From Desulfonatronum lacustre DSM 10312 (GTDB lineage: Bacteria; Desulfobacterota; Desulfovibrionia; Desulfovibrionales; Desulfonatronaceae), in the NCBI RefSeq assembly GCF_000519265.1, contig NZ_KI912608.1:2699313-2763312 (forward strand): 64,000 bases of DNA. The letters are read 5' to 3'. This document shows, in pieces, positions 8,313 to 17,257 of the stretch. The notes under the pieces are model-generated. The model ran no database searches and had not been told where the DNA came from. It saw only the letters and a list, made by a program, of their open reading frames with translations. The translations under genes and the position numbers were made by a program. Position 1 is the first letter of the stretch; each line of letters starts with the position of its first letter.

Positions 8313-10676
8313 TCAGGAGGCGGAGAAGATCAGCGTCCGATCCGAGGTGTCCTGGATGCGGTAGTTGGCGGCTTCGATTTCCTGGCGCAGGGCGTCGGCC
8401 GTGGCGAAGTCCTTGTCGTTTCGGGCGGTTTCGCGTCGGGCGCAGAGGTCGCGAACGTGGTCCGGCAGGTCGGATGGGCGAAGGGGAACTTCGGTCCAAT
8501 CCACCAAGCCCAGAACGGCGTCCAGGTACCGGAAGAGATCGACGCAGGCCGCGGCTTCCTGGGTGGAGAGGAGGTTCTGATTGATCGCGGCGTTGATTTC
8601 CCTGGTGCATTGGAACAGGGCAGGCCAAAAGGCGGGCAGGTTGAGGTCGTTTTCCAGGCAGTCCGTGAGAGCCTGTTTGACGTTGAACAGGGATTGACCG
8701 ATATTTTGGCCGATATTCGTCGCGGGCTTCTTCGGTTCGGTATCCGGGGCGAGGGTGTGCAGCCTTGCCAGGGTCTGCTGAATGCGTCTCCAGTTTTTGA
8801 GCCACATTTCCAGACTTTCAGCGGAACATTGCAACGCGGTATGGTAGGAGCCGGAGAGCAGCCAGAAGCGCAGGACGAGGGGGGGGATGTCCATGACCGG
8901 AAGGGACGACAGGGAACAAGAGGTCTCCGACTCGGCGCAGATCGCGGACTGGGCCGTGATCCAGGCCTGGGGCTGGGTGTTGCCCACACCGCGCCAGATG
9001 GAGCAAAGGTTTTCCAGGTGCGGGAAGCGGTGGTCGTCGTCCCCGAGGACCAGGGTCAGTTCCGACGACTGACCGTGCAGAACCACACCGGCCATTTGCA
9101 GGTACCAACTGGGACGGACGTTGCCCCACTCGGTCTGGAGGAAGAAGCCGTCCTTGAGATCCGCCAGGGAGGTGCGCTTGAGCAGGGTGAAGTCCCGAGG
9201 ATTGTCCTTGACGTAACCGTCCAGGTCCACGGTGGAGCCGGAGCGCAGTTTTTCCGGATCCACCCCGAGCAGATCCCCGTAGTGCTTGTCCCGGCGCACG
9301 TCGAAGTAGACCGAGCGCAGCTTCTCGTACCCGAGCCCCTTGCTGAGCAGCTTGCGGCAGGCCTGGAGCAGTTCCGGGGCGCACTGGCCCGCGGAGACGA
9401 AACGGACCCGGGAGGACACGCCCAGCCGTGCGGCAAGCTCACGAATCGTGGAAAGGGCTTGCTTTCCGGACACCTCCAGGCTCATTCCTCCGGCACGGGC
9501 AGCGGCCACGGCCCGGTCGTCCAGGTCGGCCACGCCCACCAGCACTTCGGCTCGATCACTGGCTTTGGCGTCCTTCTGATTGAGATACCTGGCCGCCACG
9601 TCCAGCAAAACGATGCGACGCCATGCTCCGAATCCGGTGATGTCGTCCAGGCTGGGGCCGGGGGTGAACAGGCGCATGGCCGACTTGCCGGGCCGTAACG
9701 CCGTCAACTTGCGTCGGCGCAAATCCCGGACCTGAACACCCTGCTCCTGAGGCGGGGCGAAAAGCGGGGTGCTCAGGTAGCGGATGCCGCCGTCCGGAAA
9801 GATGACCACCACCAGGGGGGGCGGGGCCGCCGGATGCTTCGCTGCCTGCTGGTCCAGTTCGCGAGCCAGTTGGAGCGCTCCGCTGAGCGCGGCCCCGGAA
9901 CTCATGCCCGCGAAAATTCCTTCCTGATTGGCCAGTTTGCGGCAGAGGTCAAAGGCGGTCTCATCCTCCACGTTCAGAATCCGGTCCGGAGCGTGCTTGT
10001 CGTAGATACCCGGCGGATAGGACTCCTGCATGTTTTTCAGGCCCTGGATCTTGTGTCCGGCATAGGGTTCCACGGCCACGACCGTGATATCCGGATTGAG
10101 TTCCTTCAGCCGCTTCGTCAACCCCATCACGGTCCCAGACGTGCCCAGGGTGGCCACCACGTGGGTCGCCCGGCCTTCGGTCTGGTCCCAGATTTCCTGG
10201 GCCGTGGTCCGGTAGTGGGCCGCGATGCTGGCCGGATTGTTGAACTGGTCCATGAGCACGTAACGTTCCGGCTCCTCGCGGTGCAGCCGGTAGGCTTCCT
10301 CGATGGCCCCGTCCGTGCTCAGGTGCCCGGGCGTGAGGTGGATGGTCGCCCCGTAGGCCAGCATGATCCGTCTGCGTTCCTCCGAGGCTGACTCGGGCAT
10401 GAGCAGCATCAGTTTGTACCCCTTGACCGCGCAGACCATGGCCAGGCCGATGCCGGTATTGCCGGAGGTGGCTTCGATGATCACCTTGTCCGGGGTCAGG
10501 ATACCGGATGCTTCGGCCTGTTCGATCATGGCCAGGGCCACCCGGTCCTTGATGGAGCCGCCGGGATTGAACTCTTCGATCTTGGCCGCGATCCGGACCC
10601 CGGGAAAGGGGTTCAGCTTGCGCAAGGCCACCAGGGGGGTCTTGCCGATGAGCGAGAGAACATGGTCGTGAATCAT
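8313..10676 (-). CDS. Cysteine synthase fused to a degenerate cysteinyl-tRNA synthetase
   Basis: A single 787-residue frame with two parts. Residues 1-310 are an O-acetylserine sulfhydrylase/cystathionine beta-synthase type PLP enzyme. PLP lysine is in GGSIKDR (K43), the phosphate loop in TSGNTGIGL, the glycine loop in TLGTSGTVMG, and PDGGIRYLST closes the domain. Residues about 314-787 align along their whole length with cysteinyl-tRNA synthetase, including the C-terminal DALR-like and tail helices (ARNDKDFATADALRQEI). However, the HIGH box is replaced by TGFGAWR, CGPT by TPGP, the WHxECSAM region by WYLQMAGV, FPHHENE by FPHLENL, and no KMSKS is present. The tRNA-synthetase part therefore cannot bind its zinc or activate cysteine in the usual way. 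It may be a tRNA, cysteine or allosteric sensor. The synthase part looks active. Confidence 0.85.
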   Translation of the reverse strand: MIHDHVLSLIGKTPLVALRKLNPFPGVRIAAKIEEFNPGGSIKDRVALAMIEQAEASGILTPDKVIIEATSGNTGIGLAMVCAVKGYKLMLLMPESASEERRRIMLAYGATIHLTPGHLSTDGAIEEAYRLHREEPERYVLMDQFNNPASIAAHYRTTAQEIWDQTEGRATHVVATLGTSGTVMGLTKRLKELNPDITVVAVEPYAGHKIQGLKNMQESYPPGIYDKHAPDRILNVEDETAFDLCRKLANQEGIFAGMSSGAALSGALQLARELDQQAAKHPAAPPPLVVVIFPDGGIRYLSTPLFAPPQEQGVQVRDLRRRKLTALRPGKSAMRLFTPGPSLDDITGFGAWRRIVLLDVAARYLNQKDAKASDRAEVLVGVADLDDRAVAAARAGGMSLEVSGKQALSTIRELAARLGVSSRVRFVSAGQCAPELLQACRKLLSKGLGYEKLRSVYFDVRRDKHYGDLLGVDPEKLRSGSTVDLDGYVKDNPRDFTLLKRTSLADLKDGFFLQTEWGNVRPSWYLQMAGVVLHGQSSELTLVLGDDDHRFPHLENLCSIWRGVGNTQPQAWITAQSAICAESETSCSLSSLPVMDIPPLVLRFWLLSGSYHTALQCSAESLEMWLKNWRRIQQTLARLHTLAPDTEPKKPATNIGQNIGQSLFNVKQALTDCLENDLNLPAFWPALFQCTREINAAINQNLLSTQEAAACVDLFRYLDAVLGLVDWTEVPLRPSDLPDHVRDLCARRETARNDKDFATADALRQEIEAANYRIQDTSDRTLIFSAS

Positions 10677-10724
10677 GGCGATCCGGTGGGGCGTTGGGAA
10701 GCGGTTCGGCGAATGGCGCGATGA

Positions 10725-10967
10725 TTAGAGATAGTCCTGGTCAATAGCGGCCTTGCCGTCCGCGTTGACCAGTTTCAGAAAGCGGGTCATCCGTTCGTCC
10801 ACGGGAACGATGGGAAATTGGTTCTTGCAGACGTCGCATTGCGCCAGGGACGCCTGGGTCGGGGAGGACAGGGGCAGTTCGCGTCCGCAAAACGGACACG
10901 GATAGAGATAAATGATTTCCATGCGCGCCGGCTTGACCGGCAACAGGGCTTTTTGCCTGGCGTTCAT
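10725..10967 (-). CDS. Small zinc-ribbon protein
   Basis: An 80-residue protein with two Cys-x-x-Cys knuckles (CPFCGRELPL and CDVCKNQF) about 20 residues apart, enough for a single zinc ribbon, followed by a short helix (DERMTRFLKLV). The ATG at 10967 overlaps the rsfS stop codon (ATGA), indicating translational coupling. An internal ATG at 10922 just before the ribbon is a possible alternative start. I do not recognise the family. Coupling with the ribosome-silencing factor hints at a role connected with translation, but that is inference. Confidence 0.6.
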   Translation of the reverse strand: MNARQKALLPVKPARMEIIYLYPCPFCGRELPLSSPTQASLAQCDVCKNQFPIVPVDERMTRFLKLVNADGKAAIDQDYL

Positions 10968-11425
10968 GGCTTATCCGCGGGCGGTTCGGGGGTCGGAGCG
11001 TCGAGCAGGTGACGGGCCCGGGACCAGAGGCCGTCCAGGTTGTAGAATTCCCGGGCTTCTTCCTGGAAGATGTGCACCAGAACGTCGTTGCCGTCCACGA
11101 GAATCCATCGTCCTTCGGTATAGCCTTCCATGCCCAGATAGCCGATGCCCTGCTCGGCATAGCGTTCCAGAAGCCAGTCCGCCAGGGCTTGGGCGTGCCG
11201 GGCGCCTTGCGCCGAGCAGATGACCATCACGTCGGCCACGGCGGAAAAAGGGGTGACGTCCAGAACGGAGACGTCTTGGGCCTTTTTTTCTTCCAACCAC
11301 CCGGCCACGGCCAGGGCCTTGCTTCGCGTGTCCTCGCTCAGGGCGCCGGGCATCTCGCGAGGTGTCGCTGCCAGGGTTTGCTCTTTTGTCGTGGGGCGTG
11401 TCTTCATGGGTGCGATTTTGGGCAA
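10964..11425 (-). CDS. rsfS: Ribosomal silencing factor RsfS
   Basis: A 153-residue Iojap-family protein. It binds ribosomal protein uL14 and blocks subunit joining when nutrients are scarce. The conserved core spans SKALAVAGWLEEKKAQDVSVLDV, the block around SAVADVMVICSAQGARHAQALAD, and GYLGMEGYTEGRWILVDGNDVLVHIF, which includes the typical G-x-x-[GS]-W-[IV]-[LV]-[LIV]-D. About 35 N-terminal residues are extra; the ATG at 11407 is an alternative start. It is coupled to the zinc-ribbon gene downstream. nadD, often nearby in other genomes, is not in the window. Confidence 0.92.
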   Translation of the reverse strand: MPKIAPMKTRPTTKEQTLAATPREMPGALSEDTRSKALAVAGWLEEKKAQDVSVLDVTPFSAVADVMVICSAQGARHAQALADWLLERYAEQGIGYLGMEGYTEGRWILVDGNDVLVHIFQEEAREFYNLDGLWSRARHLLDAPTPEPPADKP

Positions 11426-11478
11426 TGTTGCGGTTTTGCGTGGTGTTGAAGTGGTGAATCAGGTATTGAGGATGCACG

Positions 11479-11520
11479 AAAAAAAACGGGCAATCCCCCG
11501 ATTTCCGAGGAGGATTGCCC
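11479..11520 (-). terminator. Intrinsic terminator downstream of tatA
   Basis: A 9-bp inverted repeat, GGGCAATCC (11488-11496) and GGATTGCCC (11512-11520), is followed on the minus strand by a run of eight T-rich bases (the A tract at 11479-11486 on the plus strand). This is the right orientation and place to end tatA transcription before rsfS. Confidence 0.75.
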
Positions 11521-11578
11521 GGGAGTTTTGATTTCAGAGTGATTGGTCGGAGTCAATGGTAACTCTTGGGAGAAACTC

Positions 11579-11785
11579 TTAGGATTCTTTCGCGGTTTCC
11601 TTGGATTCCGTCGTCTCCTTTTGCTTCGCCGAAACCTCGATTTCCTCGGGTTCGGTGGTCGCCTTCTTGAAATTCTTGATGGCCCGGCCCATGCCGGAGC
11701 CGATTTCCGGGAGCTTGTTGGCTCCGAAGATGATCAGGATGATCACCAGCACCACAATGAGTTCTGTCATGCCTATTCCAAACAT
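11579..11785 (-). CDS. tatA: Twin-arginine translocase subunit TatA
   Basis: A 68-residue protein with the TatA/E layout: a short periplasmic N-terminus (MFGIGMTE), one membrane helix ([13 protein letters not shown]), the hinge with [18 protein letters not shown] forming the amphipathic helix, and a charged C-terminal tail rich in Glu and Lys. It forms the export pore for folded, cofactor-loaded proteins. The RBS AAGGAGGAAATCGC is strong. No tatB or tatC is adjacent; in this group they often lie elsewhere. Confidence 0.93.
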   Translation of the reverse strand: MFGIGMTELIVVLVIILIIFGANKLPEIGSGMGRAIKNFKKATTEPEEIEVSAKQKETTESKETAKES

Positions 11786-12385
11786 GCGATTTCCTCCTTG
11801 AGAAACATGGATGATCCCTACTCCGCCTTGGCCGAGAGGTCAATGATTCCGACCGGGAAAACATGCTTGGCCATCCGAGCGCGTTGTGGTAATTTGTATT
11901 CTTTCATTTCTTGCAAGAATGCCAGTTCGCGCCCGGCATGTGTTTGGCTTGAGCTTGGCTTGCATCTGATCCGTCATGTTGCCCGCATCTCCCAAGATTC
12001 TTCACTTTCCAGCTCGGTCGTGCCGCTTCTCCGTCCGGGATCGCTGCCTCAAGGCCTGGGCATGGCACCCTCTGGGGTCCGACCGGATGCAATGCCGGGT
12101 GGTTTCCATCTGGGAAGACGCCCATGATCGGGTCGTGGAGCAGGCCGACCAGTTGGCCTTGTCCATGGCCGACGCAGACGGGCTGCTCGCGGAGGTTGTC
12201 GCTCATCGACTCCAACCGGGCCTGCTTTGTCACGCGCACCGTCCGGCGGGGACGAGGACGGATTTGGATTGCATCTTTTTGCATGGACATTTATGTATGC
12301 GGCAAATGCCGCTGTGCACCGGTTCGTGTCCGAGTTACGCGACGCGCCCCGCCAGATCGTCCGAACAACCGGAGTCCGTTTGAAC
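11786..12385. other. 600-base region without a convincing gene
   Basis: The stretch between tatA and the next supported gene holds several short overlapping frames on both strands (for example 11904-12290 minus and 11976-12383 plus), none with a ribosome site or a recognisable family. It must contain the tatA promoter and perhaps that of the hypothetical gene starting at 12386. An in-frame extension of that gene to the ATG at 12293 shows coding-like base use, so the true gap may be about 90 bases shorter. Confidence 0.4.
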
Positions 12386-13366
12386 ATGCCCCACATCCAA
12401 GAGGGTTCGCCCGAGCCTCTTGAGTCTCTTGATCACGCCCCCGGCGTTGCCGCGCCGTCGACTCAACCCGACCAGCCCCACGAGAACACCCAGCCGTTGA
12501 TGCTCGTCGTTCCGTGGCTCCATCCGGAGATGGAGCCGGTTACGCTCCCGGCCGAAGCGCGTTTTTTCGACCCCGGCACCAGCCCAACGAGTGTCCCGGT
12601 GGGCACTCCGGGCAGATGGCTCCCGGCCGACGCACCGCTTTCCGAAGCCATGGCCGCGGCGTTTCTGCGCGAGTCCGCCGCGTTCGCCCTGGAGCGTGGT
12701 GGAAGCCGAGGCGCGCTGAACGTCAATGCTCTGACCGGCAATGATTTTTATGCCGGCTCGGCCCTTTCCATCCAGTCCGAACTGACCGGAGGAGCGCGGC
12801 GTCGAGACGATCCGGCGGTGCGGTGTCAGCAGCTTTTGCTGCTGGCTTGGCAGGTGGAGGAACAAGCATTGGAACTTCGAAGCTTGGACCAACATGTTCA
12901 AGCTGGATGGCGGGAACTGGACGAGGCGCTGGGCGTGGACGACACGGACGAGATTGAGGATCTTTCCGGAGAGCGCTTCGCGTTGGTTCCCGGAGATCGG
13001 GAGTCGATCCCGTCTTGGCGGCTGGTGCTGGAGGCCATGCTCTTTTTTGTTCCGCAAGGGACACTGCTGATGACGTCGCATCGGGAGATTATCGAAACCC
13101 TGGCCGACGAGCCGGATTGCTCCCTCGCCGATTGTTCCGGGAACGAGTCGAGCGATCTCGAAAGATTGCTCGCCAGCGTTCAGACCGAGGTGGCCAGGAC
13201 CGTTCACGCGCCCGGCTGGAAGCTGGTCGGTGCGACGCGCTGTCCGACGGATAAACCGTGGCTGGAGCGGGAACACTTTTTGATCTGTCTTGGCCCCGAT
13301 GTTTCCGGAACCCAAGGTCGTTCAGGGGCAAGCCCAAGAATGAACCCAGGAGCAAACCTGAAATGA
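12386..13366 (+). CDS. Hypothetical protein coupled to a HAD phosphatase
   Basis: About 326 residues; I do not recognise the family. The N-terminal 100 residues are Pro-rich with 'LMLVVPWLHPEMEPVTL'. The middle is helical (QQLLLLAWQVEEQALELRSL, then HVQAGWRELDEALG with acidic residues). The C-terminal third has WRLVLEAMLFFVPQGTLLMTS and EREHFLICLG. No signal peptide or clear membrane segment. The start at 12386 has GGAG eleven bases upstream; 12293 is an alternative in the same frame. Its TGA overlaps the ATG of the next gene (ATGA), so it is translationally coupled to the HAD hydrolase, which is the best clue to a shared task. Confidence 0.55.
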   Translation: MPHIQEGSPEPLESLDHAPGVAAPSTQPDQPHENTQPLMLVVPWLHPEMEPVTLPAEARFFDPGTSPTSVPVGTPGRWLPADAPLSEAMAAAFLRESAAFALERGGSRGALNVNALTGNDFYAGSALSIQSELTGGARRRDDPAVRCQQLLLLAWQVEEQALELRSLDQHVQAGWRELDEALGVDDTDEIEDLSGERFALVPGDRESIPSWRLVLEAMLFFVPQGTLLMTSHREIIETLADEPDCSLADCSGNESSDLERLLASVQTEVARTVHAPGWKLVGATRCPTDKPWLEREHFLICLGPDVSGTQGRSGASPRMNPGANLK

Positions 13367-14013
13367 GGACCGGTCCAAGCCAAGTCGCCGACCCTCGGCT
13401 CAAGGGCATCGTCCTGGACTGCGACGGCGTGATCCTGGACTCCTTTCAGGCCAATACGGTGTTCTACAACGCGCTGCGTCGCGGGGTGGGGCTTCCGGCC
13501 ATGAACTCCGAGGAGGCGGCGTTCGTGCACAGCCATTCGGTGCATGAATCCCTGCTCCGGATCATTCCCGCCGACCGCTGGAACGAACTGGAAGCCGTCA
13601 AAAAGACAATTCGCTACCTGGACCTGATGCCTTATCTCCAACTGGAGCCGGGTCTGGAGCGGTTCCTGAAGACGGCCCGGTCCAAGGGGTTGCGTTTGGC
13701 CATCTGCACCAACCGGACCGACACCATGGGGGCGATTTTGGACCATTATCACCTGTCCGGCTTCTTCCACCCCGTGGAGACGGCGGCAACGGTGACCTTT
13801 CCCAAGCCGCATCCGGAGGGACTGAACAAGATTCTCGGCAAGTGGGGGCTACGTCGCTCGGAAATCGCCTTTATCGGCGACTCCGCTGTGGACGAACAGA
13901 CCGCGGCCTCGGCCAGTGTCCGGTTTTGGGCCTACAAGAACGAACGGTTGCGCGGCGACGTCCTGATTCCGAACTTTGACATGCTTAGCCGGTGGCTGCT
14001 CAAGCGCGGCTGA
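13363..14013 (+). CDS. HAD-family hydrolase (phosphatase)
   Basis: A 216-residue haloacid-dehalogenase-fold enzyme. Motif I is LDCDGVILDS (nucleophile Asp and acid/base Asp), motif II is ICTNRTDTMG, the lysine is in FPKPHPEGL and motif III is IAFIGDSAVDEQTA. A small helical cap lies between motifs I and II, as in phosphoglycolate phosphatases. The substrate cannot be deduced. The ATG overlaps the previous stop codon and follows CCCAGGAG. The downstream yggT, DUF167, DUF465 and ilv genes run in the same direction with short gaps, so this may be the head of a long operon. Confidence 0.85.
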   Translation: MRTGPSQVADPRLKGIVLDCDGVILDSFQANTVFYNALRRGVGLPAMNSEEAAFVHSHSVHESLLRIIPADRWNELEAVKKTIRYLDLMPYLQLEPGLERFLKTARSKGLRLAICTNRTDTMGAILDHYHLSGFFHPVETAATVTFPKPHPEGLNKILGKWGLRRSEIAFIGDSAVDEQTAASASVRFWAYKNERLRGDVLIPNFDMLSRWLLKRG

Positions 14014-14050
14014 GCCAACAAAAAACAAGCCAGCACCTCAAGGAGGTTGA

Positions 14051-14350
14051 ATGGGTCTCACGGCCAACTTTATCTTTGCGGTGGCGTTCGTCTTGAACTC
14101 GATCCTGACCGTCTATTTCTGGATCGTGATCATTTCCGCCCTGATGTCCTGGATCAACCCCGATCCGTACAATCCAATCGTCCGCGCCTTGCGCTCGCTC
14201 ACCGAGCCGGTCTTTCACAAGATCAGGAGCGTGATACCGTTCGTCATGGTCGGCGGGCTGGATCTCTCACCCATCGCGGTGCTGTTGGGGATCAAGTTCC
14301 TGCAAATTTTCCTGGTACAGTCCCTGTATCAATTCGCTGCCGGATTCTAG
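14051..14350 (+). CDS. YggT family membrane protein
   Basis: A 99-residue integral membrane protein with two hydrophobic segments (about residues 5-35 and 70-95) and the conserved middle LMSWINPDPYNPIVRALRSL, the hallmark of YggT/Ycf19. Members have been linked to cell-envelope and division-site processes and to osmotic stress, but the molecular role is not settled. The RBS AAGGAGGTTGA is near-perfect. As in many bacteria it is followed directly by a DUF167 (YggU) gene. Confidence 0.9.
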   Translation: MGLTANFIFAVAFVLNSILTVYFWIVIISALMSWINPDPYNPIVRALRSLTEPVFHKIRSVIPFVMVGGLDLSPIAVLLGIKFLQIFLVQSLYQFAAGF

Positions 14351-14355
14351 CCGCC

Positions 14356-14691
14356 GTGACCAAGGCCGTGGACCGGATTCTTCGCGACGACGGGCAGGGG
14401 TGGTTGCTGCCCGTCTGGGTGCAGCCCGGAGCCAAACGGGATCAGGTGTCCGGGATCGTCGACGGGCGGCTGAAGTTGCGGATCACCGCCCCGGCGGTGG
14501 ACAACAAGGCGAATACGGCCTTAGCCGCGTATATCGCCGGACAGTTGGGGCTGCGTCGGAATCAGGTGGCGTTGGTCGCCGGGACCACCGGCAGAAAAAA
14601 AACGTTGCGCATTGTCGCGGAACAGGAACCCGACTGGGAGCGCTTGGCTCCCGCGGGCACGGAGCAACATGTACGAACAACCAAGGAGTAA
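14356..14691 (+). CDS. DUF167 (YggU) family protein
   Basis: A 111-residue protein with the DUF167 core: VWVQPGAKRDQVSG, LKLRITAPAVDNKANTALA, and VALVAGTTGRKKTLRI. The start is a GTG at 14356, five bases after the yggT stop; the frame itself extends upstream in overlap with yggT. The family adopts a small alpha/beta fold of unknown function and travels with yggT. Its TAA shares bases with a following ATG, and the DUF465 gene starts a few bases later. Confidence 0.88.
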   Translation: MTKAVDRILRDDGQGWLLPVWVQPGAKRDQVSGIVDGRLKLRITAPAVDNKANTALAAYIAGQLGLRRNQVALVAGTTGRKKTLRIVAEQEPDWERLAPAGTEQHVRTTKE

Positions 14692-14696
14692 TGCCC

Positions 14697-14927
14697 ATGG
14701 AACAGCATGAAATGGAACTCATTACCCGACTGGTGCCGGAAAACCCGGAGCTCGCCGAACTGTGGAACGATCACCAGGAATATGAAAAACAGCTGGCCAG
14801 GTTCGAGGGCAAGCCCTATCTTTCACCGTCGGAGGATGCCGAACTGAAGCTTTTGAAGAAGACGAAATTGGCCGGTAAGACGAAAATCCAGGTCATCCTG
14901 GACAAGCATCGAAAATCGGAGGCGTAA
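14697..14927 (+). CDS. DUF465 (YdcH-like) small protein
   Basis: A 76-residue all-helical protein. Residues 1-30 ([20 protein letters not shown]), then [20 protein letters not shown] and [16 protein letters not shown] match the YdcH/DUF465 helical hairpin. An earlier ATG at 14691 overlaps the stop of the DUF167 gene, but it is only two bases from the AAGGAG site, so the ATG at 14697, eight bases away, is more likely used. Function is unknown. It ends two bases before ilvB. Confidence 0.85.
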   Translation: MEQHEMELITRLVPENPELAELWNDHQEYEKQLARFEGKPYLSPSEDAELKLLKKTKLAGKTKIQVILDKHRKSEA

Positions 14928-14929
14928 TC

Positions 14930-16624
14930 ATGGAACGGACGGGGGCGCAAGTCCTTCTGGAGTGTCTGCTCCAGGAGGGTGTGGAGTCAATCTTCGGGTT
15001 TCCAGGCGGCGCGGTCATCGATATCTACCACCATCTGCCGGAATACCCCGCGTTGCGGCATTTTCTGGTCCGCCACGAACAGGGGGCCATTCATGCCGCG
15101 GACGGGTACGCCCGAGCCACGGGCCGGGTCGGGGTCTGCCTGGTCACCAGTGGCCCGGGCGCGACCAACACGGTCACCGGCATTGCCACCGCCTACATGG
15201 ACTCCATCCCCGTCGTGATTATCACCGGCCAGGTCCCCACGCCCTTGATCGGCAACGACGCATTCCAGGAAGTGGACATCGTCGGCATCTCAAGACCGTG
15301 CGTGAAGCACAATTATCTGGTCAAGGACGTGAAGGACCTGGCCTGGATCATCAAGCAGGCTTTCTACCTGGCCCGCACCGGGAGGCCCGGACCGGTACTG
15401 GTGGATCTGCCCAAGGACGTGCTCCAGGCCAAGACCGTTTTCGAATATCCGGAATCCATCTCCATGCGTAGCTATAATCCCAACCTCGCCCCCAACCGTC
15501 GCCAGGTGCGCAAGGTCACGGAACTGTTGCGGCGAAGCAGGCGGCCTCTGGTCTATTCCGGCGGCGGGGTGATTTCCTCGGACGCCGGCGAGGAGCTGAC
15601 GTGGCTGTGCCGGACCCTGCGCATTCCGGTGACCTCCACGTTGATGGGCTTGGGCGCGTTTCCCGGCGACGATCCGCTCTGGCTGGGCATGCTGGGCATG
15701 CATGGGACCTACGCCGCGAACATGGCCGTGGGGCATACGGACCTGCTTCTGGCCGTGGGGGCGCGCTTCGACGACCGGGTGACCGGGAAAATCAGTTCTT
15801 TCGCCCCATCGGCCCAGGTGGTGCATATCGACGTGGACCCCACCTCGATTCGGAAAAACGTCAATGTGGACGTGCCCATCGTGGCCGATTGCCGCCAAGC
15901 CCTGCGCGGGATTCGCGAGGAATTGGAAATCTGCCCTGATCTGCCGGACTGGAGCGAGGCGCACCAGCCCTGGCTGGAGCAGGTCGGAGAATGGCAACGC
16001 GACCACCCCCTGCGGTACACGTTCAGCGAAGAACCGATCAAGCCGCAATTCGTGGTGGAAAAGATCTACGAATTGACCAAGGGCGAGGCGATCATCACCA
16101 CGGAAGTTGGGCAAAACCAGATGTGGGCTGCCCAATTTTCCAAATTTCACCGTCCTCGCACCTTCCTCACCTCCGGCGGATTGGGGACCATGGGCTACGG
16201 CTTTCCCGCGGCCATCGGAGCCCAGGTGGCCTTTCCGGACAAGCTGGTGATCGACATCGCCGGCGACGGTTCCATCCAGATGAACATCCAGGAAATGGCC
16301 ACCGCGGTGAGCTACAACATCCCGGTGAAGATCGTGATTTTGAACAACGGTTACCTGGGGATGGTCCGGCAGTGGCAGGAGCTGTTTTACGCCAAGAACT
16401 ACTGTTCCACCTGCATGCATCTCAATCCGGACTTCGTGAAACTGGCCGAGGCCTACGGCGCGGCCGGGTTCCGGGTGACAAGGGCCGCGGATGTGGAACG
16501 GGTGCTCAAGGAAGCCTTCGCGGTCCCCGGACCGGCCATCGTGGACGTGGTCGTGGAACCCGAGGAAAACGTTTATCCCATGGTTCCGGCCGGCGCCGCG
16601 CTGACCGACATGCTGCTGGTGTAA
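14930..16624 (+). CDS. ilvB: Acetolactate synthase, large (catalytic) subunit
   Basis: A 564-residue thiamine-diphosphate enzyme that condenses two pyruvates, or pyruvate and 2-oxobutyrate, in the first common step of valine, leucine and isoleucine synthesis. Domains in order: pyrimidine-binding domain with [14 protein letters not shown] and the catalytic glutamate in [18 protein letters not shown]; the central FAD-type domain; and the diphosphate-binding domain with [15 protein letters not shown] and [15 protein letters not shown]. The RBS GGAGGCG precedes the ATG. The small subunit and ilvC follow, making a classic biosynthetic cluster. Confidence 0.96.
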   Translation: MERTGAQVLLECLLQEGVESIFGFPGGAVIDIYHHLPEYPALRHFLVRHEQGAIHAADGYARATGRVGVCLVTSGPGATNTVTGIATAYMDSIPVVIITGQVPTPLIGNDAFQEVDIVGISRPCVKHNYLVKDVKDLAWIIKQAFYLARTGRPGPVLVDLPKDVLQAKTVFEYPESISMRSYNPNLAPNRRQVRKVTELLRRSRRPLVYSGGGVISSDAGEELTWLCRTLRIPVTSTLMGLGAFPGDDPLWLGMLGMHGTYAANMAVGHTDLLLAVGARFDDRVTGKISSFAPSAQVVHIDVDPTSIRKNVNVDVPIVADCRQALRGIREELEICPDLPDWSEAHQPWLEQVGEWQRDHPLRYTFSEEPIKPQFVVEKIYELTKGEAIITTEVGQNQMWAAQFSKFHRPRTFLTSGGLGTMGYGFPAAIGAQVAFPDKLVIDIAGDGSIQMNIQEMATAVSYNIPVKIVILNNGYLGMVRQWQELFYAKNYCSTCMHLNPDFVKLAEAYGAAGFRVTRAADVERVLKEAFAVPGPAIVDVVVEPEENVYPMVPAGAALTDMLLV

Positions 16625-16637
16625 AGGAGGCCCTTCC

Positions 16638-17123
16638 ATGCGTCATGTGCTGTCCGTACTTGTTGAAAATGAACCCGGAGTGCTGTCCCGGGTGGTCGGT
16701 CTGTTCAGCGGCCGCGGCTTCAACATCGAAACCCTGAATGTCGGTCCGACGTTGGAGGACGGTCTTTCCCTGATGACCATCACCACCTCCGGCGAAGAAC
16801 AGATCATTGAGCAGATCACCAAGCAGCTGCGCAAGCTGGTGACCGTGGTCAAGGTCGTTGATTTAACCCACCTGCAGTCCGTGGAACGGGAAATGGTGCT
16901 GATCAAGGTTAACGCCGAGGACGAACGCCGGGCTGAAGTGCTGCGGATCGCGGACATCTTCCGTTGCAAGGTCGTTGACGTCAGCGGCAACGACCTGACC
17001 CTGGAAATCACCGGTGATCAGGGCAAAATCAGGGCCATCGTCAGCCTGTTGCAACGATTCGGCATCAAGGAGTTCGCCCGCACCGGCACCGTGGCCATGC
17101 GCCGCAGTATGCAGGTGGACTGA
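16638..17123 (+). CDS. ilvN: Acetolactate synthase, small (regulatory) subunit
   Basis: A 161-residue regulatory subunit (also called ilvH). The N-terminal ACT domain is clear: [32 protein letters not shown], the site of valine feedback inhibition. The second half ([28 protein letters not shown]) is the usual C-terminal domain. It starts 13 bases after ilvB behind AAAGGAGG. It would bind IlvB and raise its activity while making it valine-sensitive. Confidence 0.95.
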   Translation: MRHVLSVLVENEPGVLSRVVGLFSGRGFNIETLNVGPTLEDGLSLMTITTSGEEQIIEQITKQLRKLVTVVKVVDLTHLQSVEREMVLIKVNAEDERRAEVLRIADIFRCKVVDVSGNDLTLEITGDQGKIRAIVSLLQRFGIKEFARTGTVAMRRSMQVD

Positions 17124-17257
17124 TTTTTATACTATTTTTTCGGCAAGATACCATTGAGAATCGGCTCAGATCATTCGCGAATTCAAGTTCGTCGCTTTGG
17201 CGATTGCCTTGTTGTCGCGGGACACAGGTACGCATTATGAACAGAAAAGGAGAAGGA

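Noticed and set aside
8457-9698. 413-codon open frame on the plus strand
   Set aside because: Antisense shadow inside the cysteine synthase/CysRS-like fusion.
11904-12383. Two overlapping open frames in the tatA upstream gap
   Set aside because: No ribosome sites, no family similarity and mutually exclusive strands; best treated as non-coding until homologues are found.
17124-17257. Possible leader peptide or attenuator before ilvC
   Set aside because: I found neither a run of branched-chain codons nor a convincing hairpin with T tract, so only a plain leader can be claimed.
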